Assembly: GCA_038380795.1 (NCBI GenBank)
Contig: CM076268.1
Span: 1,599,501 to 1,663,500, forward strand
DNA: 64,000 nucleotides
Source of the DNA: Pyrocephalus nanus
Lineage: Eukaryota > Chordata > Aves > Passeriformes > Tyrannidae
Reading direction: 5' to 3'
In this document: in pieces, positions 12,701 through 23,700 of the stretch
Layout: every line of letters starts with the position of its first letter
Position numbering within the stretch: position 1 is the first letter of the stretch
Position numbers and translations under genes: made by a program
The notes under the pieces: generated by a model
Databases searched by the model: none
What the model saw: only the letters and a program-made list of their open reading frames with translations
Told to the model about the DNA's origin: nothing

Positions 12701-15700
12701 GCTGTTTGCTCCCTGCACAGCCCTGAGAGGGCTCAGCTCCTCACACGCAGCTGATGCTGCTTGTAGGGCAGACCTTCAGGGCAGCTTGTTCTTACCGGCC
12801 GCTCTGAGCTACCAATAAGTGCTGTTTTTCACCTGCAGGAAGGCCAGTCGTCAGCAAACGGCCCGTCCCGCGACAGCCCCCGGCAGCCGCCGGCCAGAGA
12901 AGGAGGCGTGGGGTACCCCAAGCTGCGGGCCGGCTACATCCCCATCCCCGTCATCCACGAGGGCCTGGACGGCCGGCAGCAGCACCCCTGCTTCTCTGCC
13001 GCGCAGAGGTACAAGGCAGAAGCCGTGCCCGGCGCGGGGCAGGCGCAGCCGCCCCCTCGGGGATCCTATCCCGGCCCCGAGTCCCCCGCGCCCGCCGATA
13101 AACACAGCGGACAGACAACGGCAGCTGCACCGGCACCCGCCACGCACGGACACGAGGTAACAACCGGCACCTCAGTGCCACACGGGGAGCTGAGCACTCA
13201 CAAAGCCACGCTCGCCACGGGGTTACATTTCCCCCATACTTTGCCTACTGAAATGCAAAAGTTGCGTGGTCACGGCAGCAGGAATGTGTCTGGGTTTTCC
13301 AGAGTCACCTGCTTCCCTTCTGGAATGGCTCTGCGGAGGTAGATGCGTGTGAGGGACTCTGCAGAAAGCAGGTCCTGCAGCAGGGGAGGGCTGGTCAGGG
13401 CTTGGACAGGTTCCCTCACAAGTGGAGGATAAAGACAAGTCTCTTGTGTTCTGCCCCATGAGTCAAACTGAAGTGAGCAAAGTGGGAGAGACAAAAATAA
13501 AAGTGTCCAGTCAGCGAACAACCCAGGCCACTTCAGAAGTCCTTTGCTTCTTAATTTAATATTTCGGTCGTATAAAGAGTATGGATTTACATAAATGCAG
13601 ATTTAAAAGTGAATTGTAAGGTGGTTTTGTCCTTCAGTGGCATGTGAAAATATTTCCAAACGATGAACTTCTTTGAAAAAAGTCACCCTGCTTGTTCTGT
13701 GTTCGAGAAGGTAGGATTTTGGTTGGCCTGTTCTCTGTGGAGAGCTAGCAGATTGGTATTCTTAACATATGGAAATACCAACCTCATTTTTATTCAAAGT
13801 AAGATGAGCAGGAAATTCAGCCTTCACCAAGCTGAAAACATATCAGGTCTGTAATTCAGCAGTAGTGGCATCTTGTCTGAAACCTATTTGGAGTCTGAAC
13901 AGTGTAATTAAAATCCTGTTGGCAGGTTTCTCAGCTGTCTTGACTAACAATGCCTTGTCCATGCAGCATCAGGATAAGAGAGGCCCAGCTTTTCCTTCTT
14001 CCAAGCTTTGTCTCGTCTGCAGAGTGGCTTCAGGAATGTGTCTTCTGTGCCACTTACTGAAGTCCTCAGAGATAACAGAGGGGACTCAGAACTCGATGTG
14101 ACAAGCTTAGGCAGTGCAGTGACGGTACCAGTGAGCAGAGCCTGTGTTGGTGACTGTAAACTGCGTGTCAGCAAGGCTGCCAGTGGTGCCAGTGCTGGGG
14201 GCTACACTGCAAACCAGCACTTGGTTATTTAGGGTTGCTGTTTCATGGGCAGCTGAGCGTTCACCAGCACCAAAAGAGGGGTCTCGTTCCCCTTCCCTCC
14301 TGCCTTGCCTGCCCTTCTCCTGCCTCCTGGCAGTGTTGTTGTCCTGCCCTCTCCTCTGCCAGCTCCAGGCTGGCCTGGCCTTTCCCTGAGCTGTGTCACA
14401 CCCCCAGCAGGGAATCAGCTGCTGGAGCTGGTGCAGAGTGGGTGAGGGGATGGACGGGCAGAGCAGGACATGGGAGGATGGGAACAACCAACCTGCCTTT
14501 GCCCAAACTGCAGACCCACAACCTGGAACACGCTGAGAACTGGATTGTGCAGCAGCTCAGCCCAGTGCTTGTTCCTAACAGCATGGCTAAGCCAGTGCAG
14601 CTCTTGCTGCTGGTGCCGAGGGGTTGAGGCACTGGAAGGTCCAGGAGGGGGGAAAAAGGGGCATTATCCATGTATGTATTGCCATAGCCTGATCCCAGAT
14701 TGGTAACACGCTTCATAAAAACCCCAACAAAACATACAAAATCTGTTAGTGTCACTGGGATCAGAAGTCTAAACGTTGTGTGCCTCTGTTAGTGTTAGAT
14801 TTTTGTCTCCAGCTTAGAATTTGTTTGCTTAGCCTAATTTACCTCAAATTTGACAGGTTTAGACAGGAACAGCCATGCAAAAGCAGCAAGCATTCTGACT
14901 GAGCATCCACTCCCTGCTCATTTGAGGGCTGGGAATGCTGTAGCTCAGGTTTCTGCTTGTTATGATGATGCTCTCACAACTTCTGTGGTTTGTCTGGTGA
15001 GGCCCTTGGCCAAAAACCCAGGGAAATGGAGCCCTTGCGTGCCGGAAACACAAGTTCAGTTTCTGTGATGATTGCCTCTGTTTCTCTTGGAAATGAAAAG
15101 TATTGTGAGCGCAAAATGGTTAACATTTACTAATGGATTTTGTTTTCGTGGCAGCCTCCGCCTCCTGGAGCATCTGACCCTCCAACAGCTTCCCCTCAGT
15201 CCTCTGGCAGACCCAACGCAGGGAGCCATCAGCTTCCCCGTGGTTATATTCCCATTCCCGTGATCCACGAGAACATGCCCCGGCAGCCGACACAGGCCTA
15301 CCATCAGGCACAGAAGACACACTACCCTGCCCAGCAGAGCGAGTTCCAGGCCCACCAGCCGGTGTTCCACAAGATCCAGCCTGAGGACAGGGAGCCCAAG
15401 GCGCCGCGGGCTCAGTCTCCCTTCAGGGTGGCTCAGAGAGGCTCTTCGAGCCGGGAGAGCTCCCCAGCCAGAGTCACCAGCCAGATGCAGCCCCCAGCTC
15501 CCATCAGAGTGCAGACAGTGGTAGACAGACCCCAGGTACGTAGAGCGGGGAAAGGAATCGCCTCCCAGGGACTCCAGTGTGGCTGGGGCTGGAGATGGCT
15601 TGTACCAACACGTAGATGAAAGCACGCAAAGCAGTCTCCCTTTCTGCATTTACTCAGACTGGGAGATGCTGAGATTACCACGAGCAGAGAGTTGCCTTTC

Positions 15701-17918
15701 CACATGTCAGGACTGTGGAGCCTTTGGATCACTGAAATGTGATTTAAGACCTGATTTGATCTTCTCTCGTCAGAGTCATAATTTGGTGTAATTACACTGA
15801 GGTCACTGATGTTGCATTATGTTTATGAGATGAAAATCAGGTCCGTGGGATTTGTGACATCGTTGTAAATACACTTCACAGATGTCTCAGAGCCACTTAG
15901 GGATAGCATCAGATGCACAAAGTCACTTTAGCTGTGAAGAGAAAGGATCAGCAAAATCCAGTCTTAGAGCTTTTTATTCTTCCAGCTGGAAGCATGCTCT
16001 TGGTTGTAGAACCTGTTGCTCATTGAACACTTTTTCCATGTTAAAATTCTTACTAAAACTGCAGTTAAAGACTACTGGGAATTAGACAGCTGTGAGTGTG
16101 TGGAGTGGGTGTGTACAAGCCTTGATTTCCTCTCTGGAGAGGAAAAGGAGAGGAGCAGAATTAGGTTAATATATTTGAAAACCCATGTGCTGGGACAAAA
16201 CAAGGAAGACTTCAGGTTAAATAGCATATTTTAGGTCATTGTGCTAATTTATTTTTGTGGGTGAGAGTTTGTGCTCCCTAATAATTATGTTCAATGGGTA
16301 AAGCAGTAACAGGTTGTCTGTGCAGGACACTTACTTGTTTGGTGTAAGTAAAATATAGATATTTTAATTCAGCCATCTAAAGCCAGGAGAGCTGGATTTG
16401 GTATCTCTCAAAATCACTGTATATGTGCACAAACAAGTAAAGGAGGTGTCAGGGAAAGGAAAACACAGATCTCACAAAATGCAGTTTTCTGCTAAGATTT
16501 CCCAACTAATCTCAATTTCAAGAGGTTTCTGATTTGATGCCGTAGATCTGGAGTAATCCCAAGGATTGTCCCTAATCTTTCCAGTGTAATGAGATTGACA
16601 CAGTAACCTCTGCATGTAAATACAGTAAAGATAAAATCGGTAAAAATAAGCACTAGCAAAAAAAAAGGAATGCCCTGAAAACAGGAAGGGGATGAGAATA
16701 GCCCAAAATGGGACTGAAACTCGAAGTAGTTGGCTTTTCAAGAAAGGTGAGCTCTCAATTATTGACCCACAGGATGAAATCTTGACTGTGCTGCTGTCAG
16801 CTGCAAAAGCTCTGGCTTCAGTCAGGGGAAGGCTTTGCTCTGAGATCCTGTCTTACAGAACTGCTCGTGGGGCTGATTTTATTGGGCACAGGCAGGATTG
16901 GGTGTGTTGAAGTTTAATGTTTGTGAGAGTTGATTTGTGCCTGTAGTCTGCAATAGCTTGAAAATGCTTTCCAGCACAGTGCTGGTTTTGAGAACAGTAA
17001 AATTCAGCAGTGCCTGAGAACAGTTAATCATGCTGTGTGTGGAAATGGCACCGCTAGGAGCACAGAAAGCTGGGGGTTAGGTTACTTGTTCTTTAGAAGG
17101 AAATAAGGAGCTTTGTGTCTCAACACAAAACTTGCCTTGCTCAGCAGGTTTCTCAGCAACAAGTCCCTCCTCAGGAGCCACCGAGAGCAGCCCCCGTGCC
17201 TGAAGTGAAGCCCGAGAACAAGGCAGCCCCAGCCCCCGAGACTGAGGCACCGTCAACATATATCCCAATTCAGGTCACCCACCAAGAACCAGACCCTAAA
17301 GTGCCACCCCAGAAGCCTCCAGCCATGGCAGAGAAAGCTGATAAAAAGGCTCCTCCCCCTGCTAAGGTTGCTCCCCCCCAGGAAAGGCCTCCTCCTGAAG
17401 AAGCGCCGCCGCCACCGAAGACGATGGAAACGGGAGAACCCCCGAAGCATCCCGGTGTTCTGAAAGTGGAAGCAATTCTGGAGAAAGTACAAATGCTTGA
17501 GCAGGCGGTCGACTCCTTTGAAGGCAAGAAAACTGACAAAAAGTACTTGATGATTGAAGAGTATTTGACCAAAGAGTTGCTAGCCCTAGACTCAGTGGAC
17601 CCTGAGGGTCGTGCGGATGTGCGCCAGGCCAGGAGAGATGGGGTGAGGAAGGTCCAGACCATTTTGGAAAAACTTGAACAGAAAGCGGAAGATGTCCCAG
17701 AACCTGTTGATGGACTTCAGCCCAATTGTCCAGAGCCTAAGGCACCACAGGAAATCATGGAGATTGAACCTGTAGTAGTCAAGAGTAAGGGAGATACCAG
17801 TAATAAAAATGCTAAAGAGGAAACCAAAATGGAGGGACATCAGCCTGAAACTAAGGAAGAAGTGTTTACCAATCTGGCTACTACGACAAACACATCTAAT
17901 AACCCAACTGAACCGTAG
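1632..17918 (+). CDS. BAG3: BAG3, BAG cochaperone 3 (four coding exons, complete, 547 aa)
   Basis: The CDS joins 1632-1802, 12839-13156, 15155-15535 and 17145-17918; all junctions are phase 0. The product is a cytosolic co-chaperone that binds the HSP70 ATPase domain through its BAG domain and small heat-shock proteins (HSPB8, HSPB6) through IPV motifs, and directs clients to selective autophagy. Visible parts in order: WW domain about residues 20-53 (W24, W47); GYIPIPV at 89-95; a second YIPIPV at 194-199; YIPIQV at 329-334; a proline-rich PxxP stretch about 297-391; BAG domain about 392-470; acidic, polar tail. Human BAG3 has 575 residues, and the difference lies in the linkers. The start gives MSAAAQTP, matching the family's MSAA beginning. 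The human 14-3-3-type RSQSP motifs have no clear counterpart. Identification is very secure. Exon 4 could start three bases later. Confidence 0.97.
2072..2225. repeat. A-rich tract followed by T-rich tract
   Basis: About 50 bases of nearly pure A (2072-2120, broken by a few G) are followed after roughly 45 bases by about 60 bases of nearly pure T (2164-2225). They are inverted partners that could pair as a hairpin, and also a likely nucleosome-excluding block about 270 bases into BAG3 intron 1. Confidence 0.8.
5193..5202 (+). promoter_or_regulatory. Candidate MEF2 site in BAG3 intron 1
   Basis: CTAAAAATAG fits the MEF2 consensus YTAWWWWTAR at all ten positions. CAGCTG E-boxes, the class bound by myogenic bHLH factors, occur downstream at 5674-5679 and 5865-5870. 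BAG3 is strongly expressed in striated muscle, so an intronic muscle enhancer is plausible. Sites this short also occur by chance, and function is inferred only. Confidence 0.3.
7192..7213. repeat. Poly-T tract
   Basis: An uninterrupted run of 22 T in BAG3 intron 1. No matching retroposon body or target duplication is evident beside it. Confidence 0.85.
7983..8030. repeat. T-rich tract (T7-10 C)n
   Basis: Runs of T separated by single or double C, ending next to AAATAAAG. Low-complexity DNA in BAG3 intron 1. Confidence 0.85.
9735..9777. repeat. T-rich tract
   Basis: About 43 bases of almost pure T in BAG3 intron 1. Several lysine-rich minus-strand open frames here are translations of this tract and are not genes. 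Confidence 0.85.
10521..10582. repeat. A/C-rich simple repeat (AAAC/AACC-like)
   Basis: An imperfect array of A-runs separated by C doublets and quadruplets, in BAG3 intron 1. Confidence 0.7.
12839..13156 (+). CDS. BAG3: BAG3 coding exon 2 (first IPV motif)
   Basis: Encodes residues 58-163 between the acceptor CACCTGCAG and donor GAG|GTAACA. It contains [11 protein letters not shown] at 89-99, the first hydrophobic IPV motif that docks into the alpha-crystallin domain of small heat-shock proteins. The remainder is Gly/Pro/Ala-rich and GC-rich. It ends APATHGHE, where human BAG3 reads an equivalent ASHGPE and then the RSQSP motif, so the motif falls out at this junction. Confidence 0.95.
13157..15154 (+). 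other. BAG3: BAG3 intron 2 (2.0 kb)
   Basis: Starts GTAACA and ends TTTTCGTGGCAG. I see no transposon, RNA gene or extra exon with proper splice signals in it. Confidence 0.9.
15155..15535 (+). CDS. BAG3: BAG3 coding exon 3 (second IPV motif)
   Basis: Encodes residues 164-290, opening PPPPGAS and ending VVDRPQ before [20 protein letters not shown] at 192-202 is the second IPV motif. Its proline 198 lines up with human P209, the site of P209L myofibrillar myopathy. The strongly conserved [12 protein letters not shown] and HKIQ segments follow. A RAQSPFR string at 248-254 aligns with human RAASPFR. No RSQSP motif is present. Confidence 0.96.
15536..17144 (+). other. BAG3: BAG3 intron 3 (1.6 kb)
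   Basis: Starts GTACGT and ends TTGCTCAG, followed at once by another CAG, making a tandem acceptor. No recognisable repeat or internal gene is seen. Confidence 0.88.
17145..17918 (+). CDS. BAG3: BAG3 coding exon 4 (proline-rich region and BAG domain)
   Basis: Encodes residues 291-547 and the TAG stop (17916-17918). It holds the YIPIQV motif at 329-334 (human HIPIQV), a proline-rich PxxP region tied to SRC/PLCG-type SH3 partners, and the BAG three-helix domain about 392-470. The domain begins [17 protein letters not shown], then [20 protein letters not shown] and [20 protein letters not shown], close to identical with the mammalian protein. The acidic, Asn/Thr-rich tail is divergent. The start is ambiguous by one codon because of the CAGCAG acceptor. 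Confidence 0.96.
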   Translation, partial: QVSQQQVPPQEPPRAAPVPEVKPENKAAPAPETEAPSTYIPIQVTHQEPDPKVPPQKPPAMAEKADKKAPPPAKVAPPQERPPPEEAPPPPKTMETGEPPKHPGVLKVEAILEKVQMLEQAVDSFEGKKTDKKYLMIEEYLTKELLALDSVDPEGRADVRQARRDGVRKVQTILEKLEQKAEDVPEPVDGLQPNCPEPKAPQEIMEIEPVVVKSKGDTSNKNAKEETKMEGHQPETKEEVFTNLATTTNTSNNPTEP

Positions 17919-18132
17919 CTATGTGCTGAAATCCAAATCTCTCAGACTCTATAACTTAAAGTGTGTTTAAGTGAATTTTAAGTTGCATGCATTTCCGGAG
18001 CTCTTTTCAACTGGTTTTAATCAACGTAGCAGCTTGGGACACAGTAAACACTTTGTGGGGAAAGGAGGGAGCTAGAAAGAAAGTAATGCATTTATCCTTT
18101 ATTCTTACACTATGTAAAAGACATGTTTCAAA

Positions 18133-18138
18133 AATAAA
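18133..18138 (+). terminator. Proximal polyadenylation signal, BAG3
   Basis: Canonical AATAAA 215 bases after the BAG3 stop codon. It could yield a short-3'UTR isoform. Confidence 0.5.
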
Positions 18139-18432
18139 CCCTGTACATTAATCGCTTTTAGAGCAGCTGAGTGGAAGAAACCAAACGACTTCAGGGTTAA
18201 TATTGATGCGTGTTGTTTAGGGTGTATTCTTCTGCAGGTGATTTTTGTAAAATCAGTGGCCTGCATTGTCAGAATACCAGTCCTCTTCTAAGTATAGCCA
18301 CTCTTAACAGTAATGTTTTTATTTTTAATGTTCACAGTTGGGCACTTTAAGTAATGATGGATAGAAAGCGTGTAAGAAACCGTAGGGATATTTATATGTG
18401 TGCAGGACTTCATTGCTATATTTTAAGAGGGA

Positions 18433-18438
18433 AATAAA
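18433..18438 (+). terminator. Distal polyadenylation signal, BAG3
   Basis: Canonical AATAAA about 515 bases after the stop, followed within 30 bases by a GT/T-rich stretch (GTCTTGTGGTTTT) that fits a downstream element. This is the most likely main transcript end. A further AATAAA lies at 18959-18964. Confidence 0.65.
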
Positions 18439-20718
18439 ATAATATGGAAGCCTAATTTAGTCTTGTGGTTTTATAAGGTGGAAATGTAAAGGCAGTAGTT
18501 GGATATAAAAACACTCTTCTAAACACAGAGATGTGTTAGAGCAGCGTTGTAGTTGAAGCCTGACAACTGTTTTCTCATCAAGACCAAACTGTGCCTTTCT
18601 CCATTCCCTTCCTCCCTTTTGGTGTTGTTGCTATATCCCATCTGTGGACCCAGGAAGAAATTTGGCTTAGCACTTCCCTCTCCCTGCAGGAGTCACCCTG
18701 TAACAGAAATGTTTATAACACTGAGATCTGTATCTGCTGTGGTTGTCTTACAGAAATGTACAGTATCTTCACTTCTGCAGAGTCATTAATTGTTTATTAG
18801 CACTACTTCTGACTTTCCAGCCAGACACACTCTGTGTTCTTAGGCCCAGTATGGCTCCTCTCGTTTTGTGAACAGTTCAAGCAATGCTTTGTTCTAAGTG
18901 ATTAGCAATTTACACTTAAACAAGGGCCATAAGACGTACTTCAGGTACATCCATGTCAAATAAAAGCAGCAGAGTCAGACCAGTGCAGGGGAGGAAGGGC
19001 TCCTAACCAAACTCCAGAAGTTACACTCGATTTGCATTTGTAAAATTAATGAATATTTTTTACCTTATAGCAGGTTTATAGCATAGGAGGAAAACTTCAG
19101 TTGCTCAAAGCAGTTGATTACTTACTGAACTACACTTTGAATGTTGAAAGTGAATTGGGTTTAAATCCATCGGAAAATCTGTTTTTAAGGGGCAGTTTGA
19201 GAGTCATCATTGAGAACTGTCACTCTTTATTTTAAAATAACATGTAAATTGTAGTGCAATGTGTGTTTTTGAAACAACAGTGTGACTGTGAAGTGTCTGC
19301 TGAGTTGTAGGTAGAAGGGTGATGCTTCTTTTAGTTTCATTTTGATAGTCAACATCATCATGTAAGAATACACAATGTCTTGTAACCTTCTGGCTCCCCC
19401 AGCTTTGGGAGCAGCATTGTAGGCATTCTGGTGAAGAGGTGTGAAAGTTCATCTGCCTGCATGATTCTTGCATGAACTCACTGCAGTGGCATATTGCTCA
19501 TGCAGGATTACATTTCAGTTGAGGACACACATCCCTGACATCATGTAACAAAAATACTTAAATCGAGGAAAAGCAGCCCTGGGTTTTTAGGCCTGAGCTG
19601 TAAGCAGAGTCTGTTGGCACGAGGCCCTGTCTTGGTGTGGGTTTGTTCAGTACTCCACTAAAACAATCCAGATCAAAACCACCTCATTAGCTGAGGTGGC
19701 CCTGTACAAATTAAGATTATAGTCTTAAAAATGTCCTATTTACAGGAAGTTAAACAGGTGCTAGCTTTTCAAACATGTCATCTGCTGCTAATGGAGCCTG
19801 ATTCATGTTATACCACTCTGTGTTAGTCAGAGCAGGTGGAGTCAAAAGTAATTACAACTGAGGGGGTTCTTTTTGAGAAGCAAAGCTCTGGAGGTAGAAC
19901 TACACTCTGCCAAGTGGCACTCTGAAAGTTGGTGATTAAAGTCAGTGCTACTCCTGCAGAATTAGGTACAACTGGAAATGAAGGTTTCGTGATGTGGCCT
20001 AATAAGGGAAAGTCCATGTGGCTGCCCTGGAGCTGTGGGCTGGGCAGCTGCTGCTCTGACTCATCACCCGCTGGGTTTGCTCTGCTGTGCAGACTAAACT
20101 GTGCCCAGGCCAGCATGTGTGTCCTGACACATCAGCACAGCTCCAGATCTGCACGAGGGCTGCGAGGAGGAAGCAGCTGATGGTTCCCACCCATTCCCTG
20201 TAAGCTCCTGAGCTGTTCCCTGCAGAGCCTGTTTGCTTCCTGGCCGTGGTACCAGTGCTGGGGGAGATGGCAGAGCAGAGGAAGGAGATTCTTTGTTAAT
20301 TTGCATTTCTGCAGTGTGGGGCTGGCTGGTCTGTGGCTTGAGCCTGGGTACCTTGGCTTTGAAACTCAGGTAGACAGTACTTAGGGTTTTCCCACTCAGG
20401 ATAAGAGTTGTGTTCATCCCTTTTCACGTGCAGCAGTGCACAGCAAAAAGCAAATGTGCTGTTGAGTGCAAGATGCTCAAATACAAAGTGCATTTGCAGG
20501 AGCCATTTCAAAAAAATCGATTAAGTGTCGAGCAATTAATTTATTCAAGAGGCAAACAATGCCCAAGTCAGTGAAAGGCACTGCTTCAGCTCATTTACAA
20601 GTAGCAGGAGGGATATGAAAAGCCTGTACACAGAAGCACAGTGAAAGCTTAGGCTATTTTCTGAGTGCACTATCTTGTCCAGCTTGTGATATTTTAAATG
20701 CCACTAGTGGCCTGTTCT

Positions 20719-20728
20719 CTATATTTAA
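20719..20728 (+). promoter_or_regulatory. Candidate MEF2 site, 2.3 kb downstream of BAG3
   Basis: CTATATTTAA matches YTAWWWWTAR. It lies in an A/T-rich stretch with a nearby CTATAAATATAG palindrome-like string (about 20758-20769). Function is inferred only. Confidence 0.2.
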
Positions 20729-23700
20729 ACTCTCACAGCAGCAAGGCATTGTGTTTCCTATAAATATAGCATTTTGACTATTTATTTACACACAGCCAAA
20801 CCATGCCCTGCCCTGAGGAAGGGGCAGCAGAAGTTCCATTGCCCCCCAGAGCATGCTGAGACAACTGTGCACTCTGATTCCTCCCTTTTTCCAGGGGGAG
20901 GTACAAACTCTTTATCTGGGATATGTTTGACCTCCAGCTTTATGTTAGCTCAGCTGTGTTTACAGACACATTTGGGAAGGAAAGTATAAATCAAACTGCA
21001 CCCAGAAGGCAGGAAAGCAGCACATAGCTGCTGAAGAGGACAAACCTCCATCAAGGTATGCTTATGAGAAGGTTTTAATTCGCTGGCTTTTCAGTCTCCT
21101 TACATGTGCACGTATTGATTTTTTAAATATAGAAGGCACTACTGCATCATGGACTTAAACAAGACATACAGAAACAGGAGGGCAATGTGGGTTTAGACTA
21201 AAGGACTAGTTATGGGCAGTAATGTCTGTGCTTTTGGTCCTGTCGTGGCCAAGAAATAAAATGCAGGTGTATTAGCAAAAGAATTTAAATGCTGTGAACA
21301 TGTAACATTATATAAATCTTGGGGGTTGTTAGAAAAGCTATCAGTGCCACAATTTTCCTGACAGAAACAAGTCCAGCCCTTTTGGGCCACAGGGATAAAG
21401 GAGGCCTTCAGAAATAACTAACCTGGGCTCAGTGCTTGCTGCAAAATGCAGATTGAAGCCAGAAGTTAACTATACAAAACAGCCTTTCCTGAAGCCTTAC
21501 CATAAAATATTAAAACTCAAGCCCCAGATTTCTCTGGATATGTATAATATTGTCATTATTGACACATGAACAGAATCATTTCATTGGCACTTTCACTTCT
21601 ATCTATGTGTCTGGAAGCATTCTGATGGTACAGGAGAGCCAAATGAAGGAGTGTGTTTATTTTTCTCTGCAGGTAAAGCATTTGTTTGAAGATAAATGGG
21701 TGACACTGAGGTACAGGAGCCTTGCTGCCCAGAGGGTGATTTGGGGTTCCATGGTACTGTGAGTGGTCAATCTGCACACCAGGAACCATGAAGTCCGTGC
21801 TGTGTAACACTAGAGACAGTGTAATTGTATGCCAGCCCTGCCAGCCAAGGCTACAGTTATTTTAAGATGGCCAAGAAGCTGGTTACAAAGCAGGGGAGCA
21901 TACCAGTTCTCAGTCAAATACCTTTCCAGAATTTCTAAAGAAGCAATTTTTAAAAATAAAGAGGCTGGGTCAGTTGTTTCCTACTGGAATTTCTACTGGA
22001 ATTTCCACTGCTGTCTCCTGAAGCTGGAAATCCAGACAAAAGGAAGCTTTAGTTTCCATGTGTCCTTGCACCAGCAAACTGCAGGGCAAGCAGAAGGAGA
22101 GGATTGAATGTTAAATTTCAGATTATAAGGAGAAAAGTGCATTCACACATTATTTAAGGAAATAGTTCCAGAGGGCACTGAGCTGTTGGGACACACTTCA
22201 TGTGTGAGAGTTAAACATGGAATATGGGGCTGTTTATCTCCACTTTGTTACTTTTGACACCTATTCAAGGAATGTTCTCTGATGTGTTCACAGACAGAAA
22301 TCCCTGGTAGAGTTTGCACTACTGGATAACATTGTTGGAAGTCTTGATAAAAAAGCTGGAGATAGAGATGCAAATAATGAGCTCCTCTCAATGAAATATG
22401 GGACCTGTTTAAGGAATGAGGTGAGCAGGCAAGAAACTGTCACAAACTTCCAAGTGTTACTGCTTCTGTCATAGATCCTCAGTGTACAGGTGATCTGTCT
22501 GCAGGGCTGGTCACCTGCCTGAACAAATAGAAAATTATTAAAAAAATGGGGGGTTATCTGAGTTTTGAAACATGAAAAAAAATACACTGAATTTAGCAGC
22601 AAAGGGGTGTGGATCTGGGCTTGGCTTTGCTGTGTTTCTGCAGCCCCTGACAGGGAACAGAGAAGATTTGCAAACTCATCTCCTTGAAGCCCTGATTTAT
22701 TGCTTTTCACCATTCGGTGAACTTTGAGTTCCCATCCACTCCTGTCTTGTCAGGACAGCTCAGCTCCTTCCATCTGCAGAAATGAGCAGTGTCTGGAATA
22801 ATTCAATTCCCTCTCGCATTTCCCACAGGCTGGGCAGGCAGATAATGTGTTTTCCACAGCCCATACAGATCAGTGGCAAAGAACAGGAGTCATCAGCAGT
22901 CTCTCACCTCACCAAGTGCACAGCTCACAGCACACAGTCTGGTAGTCAGAGCCATAATTTTTAACTCAGGCGAGTTTTTCTATTTTATTTTAATAAAAAC
23001 GAGATTAAACCAAGGAAAACCTAAAGCAGTGTTGCCCAGTGGCCAAAAATACAGCAATTTTTACTTCCAAAGGACTGATGTAATGATGACACATATCCTT
23101 AATTAGGCATTTAACTGAAGTCATAGAATTTACATTAAAACTTTGGATTTCTGTGAATGTCTGCTGATGCTGAAAGTGCACAGAAGCACCACCAAATTTC
23201 AAATTGTATTTCAGTATTTAAGGCAGTTGCAAATATTGGAGCTATCAGTGCATCCTGACAAAGATTAAATCTTGTACATTAGAGGTATTTTATAATTCTT
23301 ACCAGTAGTTAGTTCAATATTCTACTCTGTGGATAAAAAAGTATCAGGACTGCAAAGTAACTGTATGGATATATTGGATTACACCGAATAAAGGATATAA
23401 GGTAGGGCTGGATAACAATATCATAAACAAATACTGCTGCCTAGAAACAGCTGGCATAGACACATTAAAATATTTAAGGTACCTTTAATATTAACTACCT
23501 AGCAACAAGTCCCTGATTACTTCAAGGGAAACAGGGAAGGCAGGAATCACAGCAATTGTTATACTTCTGTTTTTCCCCAGTAACAATTAGACACATAACT
23601 CTTCTTATATAGCAGACAATTACGTGCACAGGGAATCCCTCCCTTAAATAGTTGGTGCTTGACTACACTAAGAAACGATATAAGGCTGGGAAATGATGGG

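Larger units (their letters stand above)
1803..12838 (+). other. BAG3: BAG3 intron 1 (11.0 kb)
   Basis: Starts GTACGG and ends TTTTTCACCTGCAG. The first kilobase is still GC-rich and contains a long A-tract followed by a T-tract (2072-2225). Poly-T runs occur at 4603-4618, 7192-7213, 7983-8030 and 9741-9777, and an A/C-rich simple repeat at about 10521-10582. A perfect MEF2-type site is at 5193. No internal gene is supported. Confidence 0.9.
17919..18460 (+). other. BAG3: BAG3 3'UTR
   Basis: AT-rich sequence from the stop codon through two AATAAA hexamers (18133-18138 and 18433-18438). The second would give a 3'UTR of about 540 bases, similar to my recollection of the human transcript. The exact cleavage point is inferred. 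Confidence 0.7.
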
